DNA of 42,566 nucleotides from an uncultured Eubacteriales bacterium. Lineage in GTDB: Bacteria > Bacillota > Clostridia > Oscillospirales > QAKW01. Positions 16,520-24,477 of the stretch are shown here, piece after piece. The translations under genes and the position numbers were made by a program. The notes under the pieces are model-generated. The model had not been told where the DNA came from. It saw only the letters and a program-made list of their open reading frames with translations, and made no database searches. The stretch spans positions 1-42,566 of the forward strand of contig CABULU010000010.1 in the NCBI GenBank assembly GCA_902492505.1, written 5' to 3'. Each line of letters opens with the position of its first letter. Position 1 is the stretch's first letter.

Positions 16520-16969
16520 ATGGAAATAAATAAATTTAAAATAAAAAATGAGTTGAAAAGGCTGCTGCGGTTTACCTGTACGGGAATTGTAAGTGCCGCC
16601 GTGGATTGCGGTGTTTACTATCTGCTTCTTAATTTTGCTGATATAAATTTTCGTCTTATCCAGCCGATATCAATGTCTATCGGCTTGTGCTGCAGCTTTA
16701 TTGTGAACAGGGAGCTTGTATTCAGGCGTGAAAAATCTTCATTGGGAAAAGAAGCGCTGAAATATCTTGTTGTATGTCTTATTTGCATTCTAATTAGTCC
16801 TGTAATTATTTCTTTTTACTGCATGATTTTTGATGAATATGTCGGTAAAATTCCGGCGACTCTTACGACAGGCTTTCTTAATTATTTGCTTAATCGTTTT
16901 TTTGTATATAAAAATCACAGGTTCTTTTTATCTTCCGATAAAAATAAAAGAGGAAATGAAAATTCTTGA
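16520..16969 (+). CDS. GtrA family membrane protein
   Basis: This is a small polytopic membrane protein of the GtrA/DPMS family, whose members are thought to help move or present polyprenol-linked sugars across the membrane. The product has 149 residues from the ATG at 16520, with four hydrophobic segments at about 15-38, 44-62, 79-101 and 108-130. Family blocks are RFTCTGIVSAAVDCGVYYLL, FIVNRELVFR and the closing GFLNYLLNRFFVYK. No ribosome binding site is visible before the ATG. The gene overlaps the following pseudo-ATPase by four bases (TTGA), so the two are probably translationally coupled. No glycosyltransferase partner is nearby, which is unusual for GtrA. Confidence 0.87.
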   Translation: MEINKFKIKNELKRLLRFTCTGIVSAAVDCGVYYLLLNFADINFRLIQPISMSIGLCCSFIVNRELVFRREKSSLGKEALKYLVVCLICILISPVIISFYCMIFDEYVGKIPATLTTGFLNYLLNRFFVYKNHRFFLSSDKNKRGNENS

Positions 16970-19422
16970 AATTTTATAAGCTAAACACATTTGAATTGCA
17001 GCAGGAGCTGGAAACAGACTTTAAGTCCGGCTTGTCACAAAATAAGGCGGAGGAGCGTTTGAAAAAGGACGGTCCTAATTTTCGTGTATATAATTCGGTG
17101 CGTCATAATAGAATCGGTCTTTTACGCGCGCTGTTTTTTATTTTGCTTGCAGCGTCCGTGTATTTTCTGACTGCGCTTTTTAAGAAAGATATTAATTATG
17201 TTTTTTACGGTATCACCGTGGCAGTGTTTCCCGTAATCTGCTCTTGCACGCTGCATTTTTTATCTAAGCTTATTAAGCGCCAAAACAGCCATATATCTCC
17301 TTTTGACTATGGCAGACTGACCGTATTACGTGATGGCAGGGAAGTTGAACTTGAATACAGAAACATAACTTACGGAGACGTGGTGCTTTTGAAAAAGGGC
17401 GATTACATTCCTTTTGACGCAAGAATAATCGAATCCGACGAGCTTGTCGCCGACGAAACGGAGATCACGCATGAAAATGCGGTTTTTAAACATGCAGGTG
17501 TGATTAATGAGGAAAATGCGGATGTTTCCCGTCAATATAATATGCTGTTCTGTTCAAGTTATATTGTTAAAGGAAGTGCGAAAGCGGTCGTTACGGATAT
17601 ATCGTATCGCGTATACGTACAAAGGCGGGCAGACGGAGCGGACAGGCGATTCCGTGCGGCTGTGAGAGTGTGCGATTTTTCAAAAATCCTCTCCTTGCTT
17701 TTACTTGCTTTGTCACTTGTGTTCGGTTTGATAAGTGCTTTGATTGCTTCGGATTATTCCGCGTTTTTTGCTTCTGCATTTTTGCTGATTGCCGTATTTA
17801 CGGCTGATTTTATTTCTGTATTTTCCGAGGCGGCATTTGGCATATGCGGACACAGGCTTTATAAAAAAGGTGTATATTTAAAGTCACATGCTGTAATTAA
17901 CAGTCTGAACAGCACCGATATTTTTTTAATAAAGCACAGTGCTTTATATGATAATATTTCAAAAATCTCCGGCTTTATACTGGAAAACGGCGAATACCGT
18001 CAGTTGTCTGAAATAAATAAAAGCAATTTCAGTATATTTTTGTACTGTTCGTTTTGTAATGAAAACGCCGAAAAACAGTCGCCCTATTATTCTTTTAAAA
18101 AGCTGACTGTCAAGGTGCTTAAAGGCGTGGGCATTGACTATGATGACATTCGTTCAATGTGCCCTGTTATTTCCGATTATTCCGATACAGACTATGATTA
18201 CGGCGTATGCGGAATTGTATATGACGGGAGCAGCGTGCTAATCGCACGGGGTAACTATACGTCTGTGCTCAAGCTATGCGGCAGTAATGATTATGAGCGT
18301 TACCGTGAAGCTCTTGATAAGCTCAGAGGTACATCGACTGAAATTATTGCCGTTGCAGTCAAGCAGACAGATATTATTAATGTTGATTTATCTTATGAAA
18401 AGTCAGGATTTAAGCTTATCGGATTTATAGGGCTCAAGCGTAATATTTCGGCGGGCAGACTGAGTATGCTGCGCAGTCTTAAAGCAGACGGCGTTCGAAG
18501 TGTTATCGTTTGTCCTGATAACGAGGTATTTGCAAAGTCATTTGCAAAGCAAATTTATAAAGACGATTCAGATATTAAATGCGTTTCTTATAAGTCATTA
18601 ACTCACAGCAGTGAAATATCAGATTGTGATGTTATTTATGATTTTGACGATAAAAGTGAGAAGTTAGCTGATATCTGTGTTAAAAACAAACATACTCCTG
18701 TTTATATCGGCGCAAAAAGTGTCAATTCATTAAAAACTGTTGCATTTAATTCATGCTCATGTCCGATGTATGACAGTAAAAATAATGATGTTATTTCAAA
18801 CGGCGGTATTAATTCGGTTTATTCGGCGGTAACGGGAGCTAAGGCGATTTTCGCTTCGATTTGCGATTTACTCGTAAATGAGATGCTTTTTGCAATAGTT
18901 TTTGTTGTTTGCGGTATTTTGTTCTCGCTGATAAACAAATCTCTTTTGTTTAGTCCTCAGGTTCTTGGTTTGATTGCATTCGGCGCGGTACCTGCTTGCG
19001 CTGTATTATCCGTATTCTGTATTCGCCGGCGGGGTCTTGAGCGTATGTCTTGGTTTTCTGTTGAACCGCTTCAGAAGCAAAATATGCTTTTTGCGGCAGT
19101 CTGTTCAGTTATGTTTATTTTACTTACCGTTATTTTGAAATTTACGGTTTTACCGCAGGCAGCGGGTGGATTCTTTGCCGTTGCGTTTATGTCTTTCATT
19201 GCTCCTTCATTTATATCTATTTCTTTTAGAAAATGTCATAATTTAGCATTGACAGCCTTGTCATATATTCCAGCCGTGCTGTCTTCTGTACTGTTCATGA
19301 CACCGGCGGCAAAGATGTTCTTTGTAAGCAGCTTTTCCGTTTTGCACGCTCTTGCGGCCGTTGCGGTCGGAGTACTAATAAAATATATATCAACTTTTAT
19401 CAGCGGGTCAGCAAAGCTCTGA
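16966..19422 (+). CDS. Degenerate P-type (P2-like) ATPase lacking catalytic residues
   Basis: This 818-residue membrane protein has P2-type cation ATPase layout but a dead active site. Residues 6-37 resemble the cation-ATPase N-terminal domain (GLSQNKAEERLKKDGPN). The actuator domain is clear (ITYGDVVLLKKGDYIPFDARI, 134-154), but TGES reads T168-H-E-N. The TM4 PEGLP region (about 278-284) has no proline. The phosphorylation motif DKTGTLT falls at 322-328 as IKHSALY, so the acceptor Asp is Ile. TGD reads CPD (516-518) and GDGVND reads NGGINS (612-617). Six or more C-terminal helices lie after 637. The frame is intact over 2.4 kb, so a selected non-catalytic role is more likely than decay. The start is TTG with a distant GAGG, overlapping gtrA. 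Confidence 0.8.
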   Translation: MKFYKLNTFELQQELETDFKSGLSQNKAEERLKKDGPNFRVYNSVRHNRIGLLRALFFILLAASVYFLTALFKKDINYVFYGITVAVFPVICSCTLHFLSKLIKRQNSHISPFDYGRLTVLRDGREVELEYRNITYGDVVLLKKGDYIPFDARIIESDELVADETEITHENAVFKHAGVINEENADVSRQYNMLFCSSYIVKGSAKAVVTDISYRVYVQRRADGADRRFRAAVRVCDFSKILSLLLLALSLVFGLISALIASDYSAFFASAFLLIAVFTADFISVFSEAAFGICGHRLYKKGVYLKSHAVINSLNSTDIFLIKHSALYDNISKISGFILENGEYRQLSEINKSNFSIFLYCSFCNENAEKQSPYYSFKKLTVKVLKGVGIDYDDIRSMCPVISDYSDTDYDYGVCGIVYDGSSVLIARGNYTSVLKLCGSNDYERYREALDKLRGTSTEIIAVAVKQTDIINVDLSYEKSGFKLIGFIGLKRNISAGRLSMLRSLKADGVRSVIVCPDNEVFAKSFAKQIYKDDSDIKCVSYKSLTHSSEISDCDVIYDFDDKSEKLADICVKNKHTPVYIGAKSVNSLKTVAFNSCSCPMYDSKNNDVISNGGINSVYSAVTGAKAIFASICDLLVNEMLFAIVFVVCGILFSLINKSLLFSPQVLGLIAFGAVPACAVLSVFCIRRRGLERMSWFSVEPLQKQNMLFAAVCSVMFILLTVILKFTVLPQAAGGFFAVAFMSFIAPSFISISFRKCHNLALTALSYIPAVLSSVLFMTPAAKMFFVSSFSVLHALAAVAVGVLIKYISTFISGSAKL

Positions 19423-19432
19423 CCTGCTTTTT
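19402..19432 (+). terminator. Rho-independent terminator overlapping the end of the first pseudo-ATPase
   Basis: AGCGGGTCAG (19402-19411) pairs with CTGACCTGCT (19419-19428) with one G-T wobble, followed by a TTTTT run ending at 19432. The TGA stop (19420-19422) lies within the descending arm, so the terminator uses coding sequence. It separates the gtrA transcript from the rlmB transcript. Confidence 0.8.
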
Positions 19433-19449
19433 AAAAGCATAAAAAGTAT

Positions 19450-19477
19450 TTGATATTACGACAAAATATGATATAAT
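19450..19477 (+). promoter_or_regulatory. Sigma-A type promoter with extended -10 for rlmB
   Basis: TTGATA (19450-19455), 16 bases, TATAAT (19472-19477), with TGA directly before the -10. It is placed between the preceding terminator and rlmB and probably drives rlmB and the second pseudo-ATPase. Confidence 0.85.
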
Positions 19478-19506
19478 ATAATTTATAAATTATGAAGGAG
19501 TATAAA

Positions 19507-20259
19507 ATGACGGCGATGGCGGAAGACGGAATGGTGCAGGACTATATTTTCGGCAGAAACAATGTTCTGGAAGCACTGCGTTCGGGGCGGCAGGTAGATA
19601 AGCTGTTTGTTTCTGAAACTGCCGGTGGCAGTGCCGGGAGGATAGTTGCGCTGGCTGCAAAAAAACGAATACCTATAATTAAATTGCCGTCGGATAAATT
19701 TAATTCAAAATTTTCTAAGGATAATCATCAGGGAATTGCGGCGCAGGCTGCTGTGGCTGATTATGCGCAGCTTGAGGATATTTTCAGCCTTGCGAAAAGC
19801 CGAAATGAACGTCCGTTTATTATACTTGCAGATGAGATAGCAGACCCGCATAATCTCGGAGCTATTATACGAACTGCCGAGTGCTTCGGCGCACACGGCG
19901 TTGTGATTTCAAAAAGACGCGCCGCAGGGCTTACGGCTTCAGTTGCCAAGGCGGCGGGCGGCGCGCTGAATTATCTGCCTGTTGTTCGCGTTTCAAATCT
20001 TTCGCATACAGTAGATGAGCTGAAAAAACGCGGTGTATGGATTTTCTGCTGTGATATGGATGGGGATAAGACGTATTACAATGAAAATTACGACTGTGAT
20101 TTAGCGCTTGTTGTAGGCAGCGAGGGCAATGGAGTGTCTGCACTGCTTAAAAAGAAGTGTGATTTTGTCGTGAGTATTCCGATGCACGGCAGGGTTTCGT
20201 GCTTAAACGCTTCGGTCGCAGCTGCCGTTGTGATGCAGGAAATAGCTAAAAACAGATAA
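19507..20259 (+). CDS. rlmB: 23S rRNA (guanosine-2'-O-)-methyltransferase, RlmB/TrmH family
   Basis: This SPOUT-class enzyme 2'-O-methylates rRNA (G2251 in E. coli). The product has 250 residues from the ATG at 19507; AAGGAG sits 8-13 bases before it, inside an alternative ATG start at 19492. An N-terminal substrate-binding domain (DYIFGRNNVLEALRSGR, then FNSKFSKDNHQGIAA) is followed by the knotted SPOUT domain with DPHNLGAIIRTAECFGAHGVV, VVGSEGNGVS and SIPMHGRVSCLNASVAAAVV, the three family motifs. It stands between two degenerate P-type ATPases and is 16 bases from the second, with which it probably shares a transcript. Confidence 0.95.
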   Translation: MTAMAEDGMVQDYIFGRNNVLEALRSGRQVDKLFVSETAGGSAGRIVALAAKKRIPIIKLPSDKFNSKFSKDNHQGIAAQAAVADYAQLEDIFSLAKSRNERPFIILADEIADPHNLGAIIRTAECFGAHGVVISKRRAAGLTASVAKAAGGALNYLPVVRVSNLSHTVDELKKRGVWIFCCDMDGDKTYYNENYDCDLALVVGSEGNGVSALLKKKCDFVVSIPMHGRVSCLNASVAAAVVMQEIAKNR

Positions 20260-20275
20260 ATTTTGGGGATTAGGT

Positions 20276-22507
20276 ATGAGTGACAAACTGAATTTAGACG
20301 AACTCAAGAAATTTGAAAATGCCGGATATGAAAATAAGGGCAATGAGAGTTTTGATCTTGAAACAATACTTAGGGATTTTGGCGATAAAAAAGACGAGCC
20401 TGAGGTGGCTGAGTGTCTAAGTACCGACATAGATGACGTCGAGGTCGTTAAACCTCAGGGCCTGTCCATCACGGGTGTTTTTGAAGCTATACATTCGGAA
20501 AAGGTGCACGGCAGAGATACACATACTGAAAAAGTTCGGGATTTCGATTTCGAGAATACCGAAGAAAGTGACGGTACATACGAAAGTGCTGACGACAAAA
20601 TTTCAGAAGAAAATTCTTCCGATAATACGAGCAATGAAATTTCGGCTTCGATTGAAAACGTAAGATATTTTGATACTGCTACATTTAATTCAATCAAAGA
20701 GCAGGCGCATGAAAAAATTAAAAGTCCGATTGCTTCATTTGCAAAGGGAGACGGGGAAGAAGAGGACGTCGAGGGAGAGGAAATACCCGCCTTTGAGCCA
20801 ACCGAGGAAATTGACGATTACGAAAATGAAGAGGAAAAGGAGGATGTTGCCGCCGAGCTTAGACGCATACGTTCGTCAGCATCGCTGAAAACCATTCTGA
20901 CATTTATAACAGCCTGTCTGTCCGGAGCGCTTTTTACCGCCCTTTGTACCGGGTTTACCGTTCCCGGGATTGATATAGAATATGATATCTCGGTTTATAT
21001 TCCGATAATGCTTGCTTTATCGGTTGCTGCAACAGCTGTAAACGCTGCTTCTATCTGGAACGGCTTTGCGGGAATATTTAAGCTGAAATGTTCCTCCGAA
21101 TCCTTTCTTGCTGTAATATTTATTTTTTCATTCGTGCTGGATATTTGTTATATTGTTTTAAAAACTCCGGCAAGTGAATGTATTGTATTTGACCTATTGT
21201 ACGTAACTATGCTGTTTTTCAGCATAAATTCAAAGAGGATAATTGCAGATAATATTTATAAAAACTTTGCGATTGTTTCTGCCGAAGGTACTAAAATGGT
21301 TATGGATAACCGACAGAATGACGAGCTTATCAACGATATTATAGTTGATACGGGATGCAGCAACGATATAGCTTATGCCGCTCGGAGCGAGTTTGTTTCC
21401 GATTTTGTGCGCAGAAGTTTTTTGGACTTTGATTTATGCAGCAAATATTCTGCACCGGGGATTTTTCTGCTTTTCGGGGCTGTACTTACTGCGGCTGTAA
21501 ACTATGCCGTTATCGGCAGCTTTACTACCTGTCTCAAGTTTGCAGCGGGCGCTCTTTGTGCCGTGTCTCCTTTAATTCAGGGCATGAATTTTGCCGTTTC
21601 CGTATATACTAACAGTAAAAAAACGCGCAGAAACGGCGGCAGCATAGTAGGGATTAACAGCTGTCTTGAGCTTGACGATGTCCAGACAGTGGTTATTGAT
21701 GATTCGGATATTTTTTCTGTTTCTCTTAACGGAATACGTTTTTACGGCGATGCAACGGCTGATAAGGTGATTTTATATCTTAATTCACTGTACCGCGTTG
21801 CAGGCGGACCCCTCAAGCCTTTGTTCAGTGAGGATATTAAGACTCTGCCGAGGATAGATGATATTTATTATCACGATAAAATGGGATATTCATCTCTTAT
21901 TGATTCGAAAGTATTTCTTGCCGGAAATAAGCAGTTGATGGAACATTTCGGAATTGAATTTGACGACAGAGATTTTGAAATTATTTATCAACAGAAATCA
22001 AAGCATGTTCTTTTTGCGGCATACGACGGCAGACTGGCAGGTGTTTTTCTGTTAAGCTATTCATTGTCGGCAAATATTAAAAGAGCGTTTGAAACATACG
22101 AAAGAGATCAGGTGTGCGTGGTTATTGCAGAGCATGATCAAAATGTTAATACGGATACTTTGTTTTATCATTATCGGACAGACGATAAGCTACTTTTCAA
22201 AATACTCAACTTCGGAAGTGCGCAGAGATGTGTCCAAAAATTCAGACCTGTGGAAAAAGCCCCGTCTCTTATTGCATCAAGGACCGGCATATGCGGGCTT
22301 GCTTTTGCCCTGCACGGTTGTAAATCTGTAAAATTTGCATTCGGCGCGGGCAGAATTATTAAGGCTATTTCTTCTGTTATTGCGTTTGCCTTGGTCACTT
22401 TTTTGGCTTTCTTTTCCGGAATGACCTCCTATTTTCCGATACAAATTTTGGTGTATCAGTTGTTATGGGCACTGCCGGCGATGTTTGTCTCTCTCTTTTC
22501 TAAATAA
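20276..22507 (+). CDS. Degenerate P-type (P1B-like) ATPase with long acidic N-terminal tail
   Basis: This is a 743-residue membrane protein I would not call an active pump. Residues 1-200 are acidic, low in complexity and probably disordered. Helices lie near 205-228, 240-262, 276-296, 303-318, 391-413 and 418-438, with a final pair near 694-713 and 720-740. The join between TM and P domain follows heavy-metal ATPases: ALCAVSPLIQGMNFAVS replaces the CPC helix, then GGSIVGINSCLELDDVQTVV leads to D475-DSDIFS in place of DKTGTLT. The Asp is kept but Lys, Thr and Gly are lost. LAGVFLLSYSL matches the usual LAGxxxxxDxLR without its Asp and Arg; TGDN reads EHDQ (619-622). No GDGxND is visible. The start has GGGGATTAGG upstream. 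Confidence 0.75.
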   Translation: MSDKLNLDELKKFENAGYENKGNESFDLETILRDFGDKKDEPEVAECLSTDIDDVEVVKPQGLSITGVFEAIHSEKVHGRDTHTEKVRDFDFENTEESDGTYESADDKISEENSSDNTSNEISASIENVRYFDTATFNSIKEQAHEKIKSPIASFAKGDGEEEDVEGEEIPAFEPTEEIDDYENEEEKEDVAAELRRIRSSASLKTILTFITACLSGALFTALCTGFTVPGIDIEYDISVYIPIMLALSVAATAVNAASIWNGFAGIFKLKCSSESFLAVIFIFSFVLDICYIVLKTPASECIVFDLLYVTMLFFSINSKRIIADNIYKNFAIVSAEGTKMVMDNRQNDELINDIIVDTGCSNDIAYAARSEFVSDFVRRSFLDFDLCSKYSAPGIFLLFGAVLTAAVNYAVIGSFTTCLKFAAGALCAVSPLIQGMNFAVSVYTNSKKTRRNGGSIVGINSCLELDDVQTVVIDDSDIFSVSLNGIRFYGDATADKVILYLNSLYRVAGGPLKPLFSEDIKTLPRIDDIYYHDKMGYSSLIDSKVFLAGNKQLMEHFGIEFDDRDFEIIYQQKSKHVLFAAYDGRLAGVFLLSYSLSANIKRAFETYERDQVCVVIAEHDQNVNTDTLFYHYRTDDKLLFKILNFGSAQRCVQKFRPVEKAPSLIASRTGICGLAFALHGCKSVKFAFGAGRIIKAISSVIAFALVTFLAFFSGMTSYFPIQILVYQLLWALPAMFVSLFSK

Positions 22508-22510
22508 TAC

Positions 22511-22539
22511 TTGAAAATATATTTGTGATATTATATAAT
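22511..22539 (+). promoter_or_regulatory. Promoter for SRP RNA and dnaX
   Basis: TTGAAA (22511-22516), 17 bases, TATAAT (22534-22539). Transcription would begin near 22546, shortly before the 5' strand of the SRP RNA closing helix. No other promoter is seen before dnaX. Confidence 0.85.
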
Positions 22540-22562
22540 ATATTATATTTGCGGCATAAAGT

Positions 22563-22836
22563 GAAGTCACACTATCCGGGGCGTTAGCGGTGCCTTGAAC
22601 CTGCAATCCGCTGCAGCGGGGGAGAATGCCTTTATGAGGGTGTTTGCGGATACGGTAAGCGGCATGGAATTTACGTTGAGAAATAGGTTCGGCGCAATAT
22701 CGCGTTGTGAAATATGTCAGGCGGGGAACCGAGCAGCATTAAGCAATTTACGGTATGTGACGCCGAGCTGCCTGTTTTGAGTAAAGCCTATGTCAGGCTC
22801 GTGTTTGCAAACGTTCGAACAGGGCTGTGTGATTTC
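22563..22836 (+). ncRNA. ffs: Signal recognition particle RNA, large bacterial (Bacillus/Clostridium) type
   Basis: This is the RNA scaffold of SRP, which targets membrane proteins. The ends pair: GAAGTCACAC (22563-22572) with GTGTGATTTC (22827-22836). The Alu-domain sequence GGTGCCTTGAACCTGCAATC nearly matches the B. subtilis scRNA. The SRP54-binding arm ATGTCAGG, then CGG-GGAA-CCG, then AGCAGCATTAAG keeps the GGAA tetraloop while the three closing pairs differ from the usual TCC/GGA by compensating changes, supporting a real RNA. The length of about 274 bases fits the type. It lies directly upstream of dnaX, as in B. subtilis. Exact 5' and 3' ends are estimated. Confidence 0.93.
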
Positions 22837-22866
22837 ATTTTGTGCCGCAAAGTCGGAGGTGTATCC

Positions 22867-23526
22867 GTGTACAGGGCTCTATACAGAAAGTACAGACCGC
22901 AGGCGTTTGAAGACGTTGTCGGTCAGGAGCATGTTGTTGAAACGATAAAAAATCAAATTATAAATAAAAAAATTTCACACGCATATATGTTTACCGGTAC
23001 ACGCGGCACCGGGAAAACAACTTGTGCTAAAATTTTAGCGCGGGCTGTTAATTGTGATGATCCGAACAACGGTAATCCCTGCAATAAATGTGATACGTGC
23101 AAAGGCATTTTAAACGGCAGTTTACCGGATGTATATGAGATAGACGCCGCGTCAAATAACGGCGTTGATAATATACGTGAACTTCGTGAGGATGTTATTT
23201 TTACTCCTGCTCTTGCAAAATATAAAGTATATATTATTGATGAGGTTCACATGCTAAGCACGCAGGCTTTCAATGCCTTGCTGAAAACGCTTGAAGAACC
23301 GCCGGAGCATATTATTTTTGTTTTCGCAACCACTGAAATAAATAAGGTGCCTCAGACTATTCTTTCGAGATGTCAGCGTTTTGATTTTAAACGAATTAAT
23401 GTCGGGGATATTGCAAAACGCTTGAAATATGTTGCCGAATGTGAGAAAATTAAACTTTCCGACAGTGCCGCGCATCTTATAGCTAAGCTTGCCGACGGTG
23501 CTATGCGGGATGCGCTTTCGGTTTAG
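22867..23526 (+). CDS. dnaX: DNA polymerase III subunit gamma/tau, N-terminal part, ended by in-frame TAG
   Basis: DnaX is the clamp-loader ATPase of the replicase. It starts at GTG 22867, with GGAGG 6-10 bases before, in the usual place after the SRP RNA. Residues 1-219 show YRKYRPQAFEDVVGQEHV, Walker A GTRGTGKTT (44-52), four zinc cysteines (63, 72, 75, 78), DEVHML (125-130), LLKTLEEPP, sensor 1 FATTE and the SRC motif LSRCQRFDF. Codon 220 (23524-23526) is TAG, where the family has the second Leu of ALSLLDQ. The frame then continues unbroken as DRCING and domain III. The truncated product would lack the oligomerisation domain. A one-base change (TTG to TAG), true or from sequencing, explains it. 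Confidence 0.93.
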   Translation: MYRALYRKYRPQAFEDVVGQEHVVETIKNQIINKKISHAYMFTGTRGTGKTTCAKILARAVNCDDPNNGNPCNKCDTCKGILNGSLPDVYEIDAASNNGVDNIRELREDVIFTPALAKYKVYIIDEVHMLSTQAFNALLKTLEEPPEHIIFVFATTEINKVPQTILSRCQRFDFKRINVGDIAKRLKYVAECEKIKLSDSAAHLIAKLADGAMRDALSV

Positions 23527-24474
23527 GACAGATGCATTAACGGCAGTGACACAGTGACACTCGAAACTGTTGAAAATACTGTCGGCATTTGTTCGTATGA
23601 TGAGCTTTCGGCAGCAGTCACCGCGATTGCCGATAATGATACGGCGGCTGTGCTTGAATTCTATTCGCGGTGCAGAAGAAATTCCAAGGATGCAGTGGCT
23701 TTGTTTTCGGAGCTGTGTTCCTGCTTTAGAGATATGATAATCGTAAAGCTTGTAAAGGACGCCGGTACGTTTCTGTCTGTCGATACTCAGCGGCTCGACG
23801 AAATTTCTTCACTTGCCGATAGGTTTGAGCTTGCAGAGATAGTGCGCTGTGTATCCTTGCTTCAAAACGGTATCTATGAAGTTTCAAGATACAAAGACAA
23901 GCATATTATGGCTGAGCTCACGCTGATAAGGCTTACTAATCCAAATCTCGGCGGAGATTATGACGATTTGAACGCCAGGCTTTCAAAGCTTGAAAAATTC
24001 GGTGTTGTTTCACTTACTGAAAATACTGAGAAAAAGACAAGCAGAGATAGTGCTGAAAGGGTTGAAGATGAGCGTAAAACAGTGCATGTAGACAGTGTGA
24101 AAGACAAAAAGACGTCTGAATCCGCCGGTAATCATCTGAAACCCAACGGTGCATCGCCTGATTTTGCCGAGAATTTACTGCATGAGCTTGCGGCTCTCGG
24201 CGGCAGGTCTATTCTGCCGTTCATTTCTAAATCATCTATTTTAACAAGCGCTAATATTTTATATATTGTTTGTTCAAAATGCGATTTTGCGTATTCGGTT
24301 CTCAGCAGTGCCGAGAATATATCTATTATTGAAAATGCTGCAAAAAAGGCGTCTGGCAGTGACTGGACAGTACGCTTTAAGGAACCTGAAAGCGCAGCAG
24401 TCGAAGGTCGTGACGAAATAGATTCGTTTAGCGAGCTTTTAAGCAGCGCTGAAGATATTTTGTATAAGGAGTAA
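23527..24474 (+). CDS. dnaX: DNA polymerase III subunit gamma/tau, remainder after the in-frame TAG
   Basis: This is the continuation of dnaX in the same reading frame: 315 residues after the TAG. It begins DRCINGSDTVTLETVENTVG, exactly where the family resumes, then domain III (about 20-130: AVLEFYSRCRRNSKDAVALF, FRDMIIVKL, ALTLIRL-like AELTLIRLTNP). A charged linker (about 155-200) and a C-terminal domain follow. As a separate gene it would have to start at GTG 23554, which has no ribosome site and lacks ATPase domains, so independent function is unlikely. It is best read as one gene of 536 codons with a nonsense codon. Confidence 0.85.
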   Translation, partial: DRCINGSDTVTLETVENTVGICSYDELSAAVTAIADNDTAAVLEFYSRCRRNSKDAVALFSELCSCFRDMIIVKLVKDAGTFLSVDTQRLDEISSLADRFELAEIVRCVSLLQNGIYEVSRYKDKHIMAELTLIRLTNPNLGGDYDDLNARLSKLEKFGVVSLTENTEKKTSRDSAERVEDERKTVHVDSVKDKKTSESAGNHLKPNGASPDFAENLLHELAALGGRSILPFISKSSILTSANILYIVCSKCDFAYSVLSSAENISIIENAAKKASGSDWTVRFKEPESAAVEGRDEIDSFSELLSSAEDILYKE

Positions 24475-24477
24475 ATT

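Noticed and set aside
16966..22507. Two functional cation pumps
   Set aside because: The phosphorylation, TGES, TGD and GDGVND motifs are missing or altered in both proteins, so active transport by the normal cycle is not supported.
22595..22780. A 61-codon open frame within the region after the second pseudo-ATPase
   Set aside because: It lies entirely in the SRP RNA, whose sequence and end pairing explain the region.
22714..22866. Longer N-terminus for dnaX
   Set aside because: The extension runs back into the SRP RNA; GTG 22867 has GGAGG upstream and gives the family N-terminus YRALYRKYRPQ.
23524..23526. General reassignment of TAG as a sense codon
   Set aside because: TAG ends ecfT, truA, ktrB, livH, blaI and the RpiR gene in this window at expected protein ends.
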